DNA of 64,000 nucleotides, taken from positions 82,229,959 through 82,293,958 of the forward strand of contig NC_080579.1 in the NCBI RefSeq assembly GCF_029962835.1, in the 5' to 3' direction. Numbering within the stretch: the first letter of the stretch is position 1; each line of letters opens with the position of its first letter. The DNA comes from Magnolia sinica (Eukaryota > Streptophyta > Magnoliopsida > Magnoliales > Magnoliaceae). Positions 57,485-64,000 of the stretch are shown one piece after another. The position numbers and the translations under genes are program-made. Below the pieces are notes generated by a model. It was not told the origin of the DNA. It made no database searches and saw only the letters and a list, made by a program, of their open reading frames with translations.

Positions 57485-57770
57485 CATTGATGTTGATTAT
57501 TAAGGCTGATTATCGATACCGATTATCGATGCTGATTATTAGTGCCAATTATCGATACTGATTATTGGTGTCAATTATCGATTGGTGCCGATTATCGAGG
57601 TTGATTGTCGATGTTGATTATCGGTGTCGATTATCGATGTTGTATTGGTGCCGATTATCAAGGCCAATTATCGAGACTGATGCTAATCATTGATGCTGAT
57701 TATTTGGCCGATTATCGATATTGAATATCGGTGCTGGTTATTGATACCGATTATGAGTATCTGACAACAT
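57485..57770 (+). repeat. Tandem array of about 15-bp GATTATCGATGCC units
   Basis: Roughly 18 diverged units (gattatcgataccgatt, gattatcggtgtc, aattatcgatact and so on) with few insertions. No coding potential. Confidence 0.9.
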
Positions 57771-59412
57771 AGCATCATAATACATGCACATACGCATCAT
57801 CTACATGTTTGTTATGAGATGTGGTTGACCATTGCCTATGTCATATGGCAGGTTGTTTATGGGACTCCTTAATAGGCGAAGTCAACCCATATGAGCGCAC
57901 GGTATGCCCAGGATTGATGTATGACTGGATTGTATGACTCATGCATCATGCATTTTGTGATATGACTACTGTATGCCCTAGATATCAGGGCTGTAGCCTC
58001 CACAAGTATATCGTGGATAACCAGATGAGACACCGAAAATGTTTGGTTTTATCATACGGGCACCATAGATGTCCTTGGGTAAAAATCCCTAAACCTCCAT
58101 GGCCAGGAGATGCTTTAACGTTTACACCGAGTGAATATACATGAGTGCATGAGGACTATATGCTAGTAGGCCGTGTCTCTCACTGTATCGTGGTCGGTTG
58201 GAAAGGAGTGCAACCTTACCCACCTGAGTGAGGGGATAATATCTAGGTTGAGTTTGACCAGCTTAAGGAATAAGTCAGCTATCAACGAGTCGAGCCCGAT
58301 ATTGACAGGCGAATAGTGAGGTCTCTTCCACTTACCCAGTTGTGCGCTCGGATAGGGGCGACAAGTGTAATAGACCCCTATAATGATCCCAGAGATATAC
58401 AATTCTGATATATGGACTTATTGAGTAGGAGTTGCATACTCAGTATTTTTACTCATTCATTCATTCATTCACTATCCACTTAGGCTGGTGGTGTGCAACT
58501 AATTGTTATGTGTACCTTTATAATGGCCAAGATTTCGGTTAGGGCACGGGACCAACCTGAGATCAGGAGTCTATCACATTAAGTCTGGTTATCCAAATTT
58601 AGGTATGAGACTGGTTTGAATAAAAGTTCCTTATGATAGACCCCATAGCCTGTGATACTACGTACTATCATCTTGGCTTCACACTCCAGCTTGGTCTTTT
58701 CATTCGCACCGCATATTACATTACATTCGTAGCATATGGTATTTTAGGTTTCTATGTTTTTGCATTTATATGGCCTAGATACGGTTGACGGTGTTCGTAG
58801 ACTCGTCAGGATTTACATATTACATTGCATTTCAGTATATGATATTTGACATACTATGTCTTCACATTACATGGCTGTTCTACGTTGCTTCCTCAGTATA
58901 TGATATTGGCTGATTATGTTTTTACATTGCATAGCCTGGATACGGCTGATGGTATTTATAGACTTACCAGTATGTTTTCACATTACTCTGATATTGCATA
59001 CTTGACACTTACCTTGCGGACACACTTACACTACCCTCTAAGCTTTCTATAAGCTTATGCATGATAGATGCATGCAAGTGGCGTTAGATCATAAGAGCTT
59101 TGAGCTTGAAGCATACAGCCGTCTTTTGGAGCTTTGATTTTCGATTTATGTATTTTCCTTTCAGCACTGTATTCAAATGTTTATATTAGTGGGTATGTGA
59201 TGATGATATTGCTTTGTGATTTGGGTATACTTGTGGTAATGCTTCTTACGAGATAAATGTTTGTTAAAAAATCCTCCTTGTAGAATCCCAGGATCAAAAC
59301 CTGATGTATGGGCACTGGAGCCGAGACTGGAGTACTATGGAGGCTGTCGGCACCGGATCCGGCGATCGAAAATTCTGTGAGCCCATTTTCCAAGTTTGGG
59401 GCGTGACCCATT
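57771..59412 (+). repeat. Possible 3' part of a large gypsy-type LTR
   Basis: No gene. The end of this stretch (about 59240-59412) resembles the end of a plant gypsy LTR: ggatccggcgatcgaaaatt, then gtttggggcgtgaccc. I found neither the start of the LTR nor a partner. Confidence 0.3.
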
Positions 59413-59805
59413 ATCAATATCGTAGCCATCATCTAATACTAGCATTATACATATGCCCTAAGCATTAGGCGTTTATCATGCATGAGGTTATCCTTATGTT
59501 CACCAATATCATTTATTTATCATCATTCAGGCATAAAATAAAAAATAGTTATCTTATACATGAGATCATTGTGACCATCAACATGTGCATTATTGTCACT
59601 TGGATATCAATATCATCTCCAATGTAACCAATATTGTAAAGTATAGTGATTATACACATATCATCATCATGAGCATCAACACGTGCATAATTATTAACTA
59701 AGATATCAACCTCATCACCCAATCTAACGATCATCAAGTAAAGCATGGTGATCAATTAACATATTTTGTCATCATATACATGTACATACTATCATCATCA
59801 TCAAT
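59413..59805. other. AT-rich spacer with cat/atc-rich text
   Basis: Loosely repetitive catcat and atcatcatc motifs; no gene or defined repeat. Confidence 0.4.
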
Positions 59806-60590
59806 GTTACGAACCTAAGCAAATATCATGAACTAAAGATAGACAAGAACTAGAGGTCGAGTTCCTTTGAAGTGGAGGGGACTAATGTAAAGTGGGTCAC
59901 GAACACTTTCATGGCAAAGGACTAGAGAAGCCTCGATGGGAAGCAAAAGTGATTAAGATCGCCATAACCTTAAAACAGCCATATCTCGCAAACCGGAATG
60001 AGTTTTTCGACACATCATATTTGATTTTAGGGTAGGAGAAGCTACTTTAGCCAACCAAGCCCGCTATGTCGGGTTACCTATGCTGGATTTGTGAGATTCC
60101 ATTAGATCGATCGTCAAAAGTCCCTTTTAGTTTCGTTTTTACTATAAATAGTAAATCTTAGTTTCATTATAACTTTTGATACAATTTGAGTTTTAGAAGT
60201 CGTGCTCAACATGATAATGGCTTAGAAAAATTAGGAGAATAACCTAGTTAGGCTAAATTGGACACTTACTATTTTTGGTCGAAAACCATGAAGTCTAGTA
60301 TAAATGATGACCATCTATAATAGTAAGCTTACTAATTATAGTAAGTCACATTTTTAAGGTGTTTGAGTTGGAGTTTGAGTCTAAAACTCCATCCTAAGTT
60401 AAGCTCATTATTTAAAGGATTTTTAATTGATCATTAGTTTATTTATGTTCAATTTATTAGAAATTATTTCTATTTTATTCCCTTGTAAATGTGAGGAAGC
60501 TCTTTGAGGAGTCTAGAGAGCTTCGCGGATTCATAATTATTATCCTTGAGGAAGATGGCGATCGACCTCATCACATCCTTCCCTGCATCA
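59806..60590 (-). repeat. Dispersed repeat, copy 2, inverted
   Basis: Reverse complement of the family at 51890-52570: read on the minus strand it has ggaaggatgtgatgagg, gaaataatttctaataaatt, ccttaaaaatgtgacttact and gggacttttgacgatcgat. It is somewhat longer on the 3' side (to about 59806) than copy 1. Confidence 0.75.
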
Positions 60591-60854
60591 CACACGCACC
60601 TTAATTTTATATTAAAGTCTGTTAGGTCCCTCATGTGGAGAGGGCACCCACATGTGTGGCTTAAGTAGTTTTTTGTCTACATGGTTTTAATAGGGGTATT
60701 TTTAGTCTTTTGATCAAGCAAGTAAAATGAGAGAAAAATGATATTTTGTGAGAGAGAATTATAGAAACAATGGGTTTTGGGAAGCTCATGGCATGATTAA
60801 AAAAATGACACAAATCTAGCATGTTAGTTAGACCATACCAACACACCTATCAAT

Positions 60855-61330
60855 AGCTGACATAGTAAAGGACGTGAGGTCAAGCACTGTCTTCCTCTGG
60901 GGGATTCCTATTTCGAATCGACGGAACTTCTCTAGACTCCTTACAGAGACTTCTCGAATCTATGAGAAAAAGAACAAAAAAAAATAGAAAATAAATTTTA
61001 TAAAATTCGAAATTGATTGATAATTGACTAATCTATATGCGCTTATACATCATTAATGTAGAAAAAAAAAACTAAAATTTGTAATTACCAAAAGTAGCAA
61101 GTTTTTAACTCTAATAAAATTCCTAATTCTATTAAAACTCTTCTAAAGCCTAATTTCTAAAAATAAAAATTCCAAATAAATTTTGCTAAAAGAGTCCTAG
61201 CATAATTACAAGTTATTATTATTATTATTATTTTTAAAGGAAGATAATCTAAAACTCTAAAAATATATAAGAAAATATTAAAAATTCGGAATAACTAAAA
61301 ATAGTATTTTCTTTTTCCTAAAAATTCGTT
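60855..61330 (+). repeat. Diverged relative of the dispersed repeat
   Basis: aaggacgtgaggtcaagca, tcttcctctgggggattcc and cttctcgaatctatgag parallel the start of copies 1 and 3 but diverge strongly after about 61000, where the text becomes AT-rich with a (TTA)n run near 61216. Confidence 0.5.
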
Positions 61331-61629
61331 TCTGAGCTGAAAGGGCGCATTTTCTGATGAAATGGACAGATGTGACCTACTTTGTGGGTCAGTTCACCTC
61401 AGATGACATGTTTCAATAAAGATTGATACGTTGTACACCTCCTAGTGATACCTGCATCAAAACTTATAGACAATTTATGGTCCACCTTCTTCTGGCCCAA
61501 CCATGCTAAGAGTGTATCTTTTACATGTTTTACATCAATAGGGAAAGTGATGGACTGAGCGAAGATAACCTAGTCTTGGGAATGTGTGCTTATTACCGTG
61601 CTAACCAACAACAACAATAATAATAAAAG

Positions 61630-61905
61630 TGGACCATATATATTATTGGAAACCAAGTTCCCTTCATTCCCGTCTTTGTAACCTTATTAACAGGTTGGAT
61701 GGCTAATAAACATTCCAATGGCTCCCAAAAAGTTTTTAATGGTGGGTAATTAATCACCACTGTTTCCCTTCGGTGTGAATCACTTAAGACTTGGATCTAC
61801 TTGATTTTTGGTTTCAGGCCCTAAAATAATATTTCAAAATGAATGGACAGCGCGGATTTAATATATATACATCAAGGTGGGCCCCACAGTAAGGGACCAC
61901 ACCGA
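61630..61905. repeat. Half copy of the palindromic repeat upstream of the OMT gene
   Basis: Matches 39180-39510: ccttcattcccgtctttgt, caccactgtttccctt.ggtgtgaatcacttaag and ggatttaatatatatacatcaaggtgggcccc. A TATA-like aatatatata at 61859-61868 lies about 200 bp upstream of the OMT start and could serve as its promoter element. Confidence 0.6.
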
Positions 61906-62064
61906 CCTCGGTGTATCCGGGGATCCACCGAAGCCAAGCCTTTTCAAACCTCTACTCCTATCCTCTCACCTCCTTGCAAAAATCTTCGTCTGCACTCCCA
62001 CCTTAGCACCAGCTGAAGATTTCATCACATTCTAATACCACAACCATTAGCCCATTCCCAAAAC

Positions 62065-62743
62065 ATGGCCTACCCACAATCAGTAATAACCATGCCAGTT
62101 CTCATCTGCTTCCCAATGGCACTAGGGGCTGCAATGGAGCTAAGAGTCTTCGACATCATAGCTGAAGCCGGCCCAGGAGCGCATCTCTCCCCATCCGAGA
62201 TGGTCGCCAAGATGCCCACTACCAATCCAAATGCTGCGGCCGCACTCGAGCGTATCCTCAGGATCCTTGTTACCAATTCGATCCTCACCGTCCAAGAACC
62301 CAAGGATGGAGAGGGCCCACGGATGTATGGTCTGACGGACCAATCACGCTGCCTAGTATCCGGAGAGGATGGTGTGTCGTTGGCCCCATTGGTGCAGTTT
62401 GGTCTACAGAAACCTAATCTAGATAGCTTCAACAACCTTGGGGCCGCAGTGCTTGAAGGTGGATCCACACCGTTCAAAAGGACACATGGGATGGAAGTGT
62501 ATGAGTACGCTGAAACGGACCAAAAGTTCTGTGGGATCTTCCATGAGGCCATGAGAAATATTGATGTGACTTTTATGGCTGATGTGTTTCAAGTGTACAA
62601 AGGTTTCAGTGAAGTGAAGGAGATGGTAGATGTCGGTGGGAGTTTTGGGTCGTGTATCAACCTCATCGTTTCTAAGTACCCACACATTCGGGCTGTGAAC
62701 TTTGATCTACCTTATGTCATAGCTCGAGCCCCTCAGTATCCAG
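62065..62743 (+). CDS. Caffeic-acid-type O-methyltransferase, exon 1 (gene runs past the window)
   Basis: This exon of 226 codons plus one base ends CCAG with donor GTATGTCC, at the position of the first intron in plant COMT-type genes (after ..APQYPG; the next exon should begin VEHVGGDMF). The family is about 360 residues and transfers methyl from S-adenosylmethionine to phenolic or alkaloid hydroxyls in the cytosol, as a homodimer. Residues 1-100 form the dimerisation domain (GPGAHLSPSEMVAKMPT at 37-53, GLTDQSRCLV at 89-98). DGVSLAPLVQFG (102-113) and AVLEGGSTPFKRTHGMEVYEY (in two parts, 128-148) are family signatures. The SAM loop is MVDVGGSFGSCINLIVSKYP (187-206), then NFDLPYVIARAP. The usual GGGTGA/GGGIGA is GGSFGS here, which may affect SAM binding. 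The first ATG is chosen because the broken duplicate at 39640 has the same start. Substrate cannot be told. Confidence 0.9.
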
Positions 62744-63590
62744 GTATGTCCTATTCTCCATGTGGGGCCCATGGTTTTGTGATCTATACTGTTGATATGA
62801 TGGGTCCCATGGATTTATGATCGAAACTGTCCGCATGCATGATGGTTTTTTTTTTTTTTTTTCTTTTTCTTATGTTTAGAAATCAAAAGCTCAAAGATCT
62901 TTTAAATTATTTGATCAGTCTCTTCAACACATTCAATCTTGAATTTTATTTTTTATTTTTTCAATTCTTAAGTTCTTTTTTGAGTCTTTTGAATATATTC
63001 AATCTTGAATTGAGTTGAAAGCGATTGAAACTGTGGCTCTAATGGGTTTTTGCCATAGTTCAAAAACTCAAAGGCTCAACTTGACTTGAAGTCTACTGAG
63101 TTGAGTCAAGTTGAGTAAATCTAGTGAGAATTTTTATTTATTTTTTTTTATTTTATTATTATTATTATTTTAATAGCTATTTTATGTACTTTTCAACAAT
63201 ATTTAATATTTTTAGGATTTTGTGTAGTTTCATCAACTTATTTACAGTGATTCAAGCTTTTTACTAGCTTTGTTGACTCTAGTGTTGTTTTCTTTCCTGG
63301 GTCTTTACTGAGTCATGATGAAATTGAGTTTTTTTTGGATTCTTAATTAAAACTGATGAGTTGAGTCAACTCGGACAAGTTGGGTTGATCTTTTTTAGAT
63401 AGTTTCTAAGTTTTGTTTGGTTGCACCAAATATCACAAAATTTCGTGACATTTCGTGATCAGACAGCCTAATTTTGTGCAAAAAATCATTAATATATTGT
63501 GCATCCAAATGCACCCTAAACTAGATGGGGGGTTCATGGGAAATATATACACTGGACTAAGCCATTCTATTGGTTGGATTGCCTGGCCTG
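62744..63590 (+). other. First intron of the OMT gene (5' part)
   Basis: Begins GTATGTCCTATTCTCC. It contains a long T run, an (TTA)n stretch near 63150-63175 and ctcaacttgacttgaag-type text. It matches 41032-41076 plus 51105-51890 in the broken copy, so intron and exon were duplicated together. No acceptor or exon 2 is seen before the window ends. Confidence 0.75.
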
Positions 63591-64000
63591 CTGATGCAAG
63601 GAGGGATGTGATGAGGTTGATCACCGGTTAGCTTCCTTGAATCCATGAAGGAAAAAGTAGAAATAATTTCTAATAAATTGATTGATAATAAAAAATGAAA
63701 TTATAACCCTTCAAATAATAAGCTCAAACCTATGACAGAGTTTTAGACTCTAACTCTAACTCAAACACCCTAAAAATGTGACTTATTGTAAATAGTAAAC
63801 TTACTATTTATACACGGTCTCCATTCCTACTAGACATCATAGTTTCCGGCCAAAAAATGTTAAGTATCCAATTTGGCTAAATTATGCTAAATTATGTTAT
63901 TCTCATAACTTTTCTAAGCCCTTTTTTAGGCTGGGCACGACTCTTACTACTCAAAGGATCAAAATTTATACTCTAAATTAAAACTTACTATTTATAGTAA
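63590..64000 (+). repeat. Dispersed repeat, copy 3, runs off the window
   Basis: Same text as 51890-52330 (gcaaggagggatgtgatgagg, gaaataatttctaataaatt, aatagtaaacttactattta) with a short deletion near 63630. It was probably part of the duplicated OMT intron. Confidence 0.75.

Noticed and set aside
57485-57770. Possible CRISPR-like array
   Set aside because: Units are contiguous, diverged and without spacers, and the DNA is a plant nuclear genome. It is a simple tandem array.
52580-61400. OMT exon 2 for the broken copy
   Set aside because: I looked for text coding VEHVGGDMF or a KWILHDW-like segment and saw none; only repeats and spacer DNA are present.
62070-62552. 160-codon minus-strand frame
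   Set aside because: Shadow of the OMT exon on the plus strand, whose family motifs are clear.

Overview
This is plant nuclear DNA, almost entirely transposable elements, with one partial host gene at the right edge. The elements are plant types: Athila-like Ty3/gypsy, Ty1/copia, a CACTA transposon and plant L1 LINEs. The host gene is a caffeic-acid-type O-methyltransferase (OMT) with the usual GT splice donor. A GGGCCCACC..GATGTATG repeat recurs throughout; I associate it with magnoliid-type basal angiosperm genomes, but that is recollection, not proof.

Layout. 1-9.5 kb: repeat DNA carrying a non-autonomous, Athila-related LTR element (183-7954). 9.6-38.4 kb: a nest. A 5'-truncated plus-strand L1 LINE (9604-38416) contains a second, minus-strand L1 LINE (12150-15285, 18-bp target-site duplication). 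Its 3' tail contains a CACTA transposon (17531-38334), and the CACTA contains a young Athila-like Ty3/gypsy element (17734-29389, target-site duplication GTAAC). 38.4-52.6 kb: a broken OMT copy, cut by an exon replacement and by a copia element (41077-51104) that itself carries a solo LTR (41139-44247). 52.6-59.4 kb: palindromic repeats, microsatellites, a small retroposon and two tandem arrays, then LTR-like DNA. 59.8-61.3 kb: inverted and related copies of a dispersed repeat. 61.4-64 kb: a second OMT copy with an open exon 1 and the start of its intron.

The standout is the CACTA transposon. I see no transposase in it. Between 29.4 and 37.9 kb it carries fragments of several unrelated host genes, all on the minus strand: elongation factor 2 (about 315 codons), a zinc alcohol-dehydrogenase-like gene, a RABH/Rab6 exon, a SERK-type LRR exon of exactly 72 bp, and a MET1-type DNA methyltransferase BAH segment. 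There are also several exon-like pieces I cannot name. Intact splice borders on two of them point to capture at the DNA level. This is the layout of a gene-capturing, Pack-type CACTA that could make chimeric or antisense RNA.

No tRNA, rRNA or CRISPR was seen. The only gene plausibly functional for the host is the OMT at 62065, and only its first exon is inside the window.
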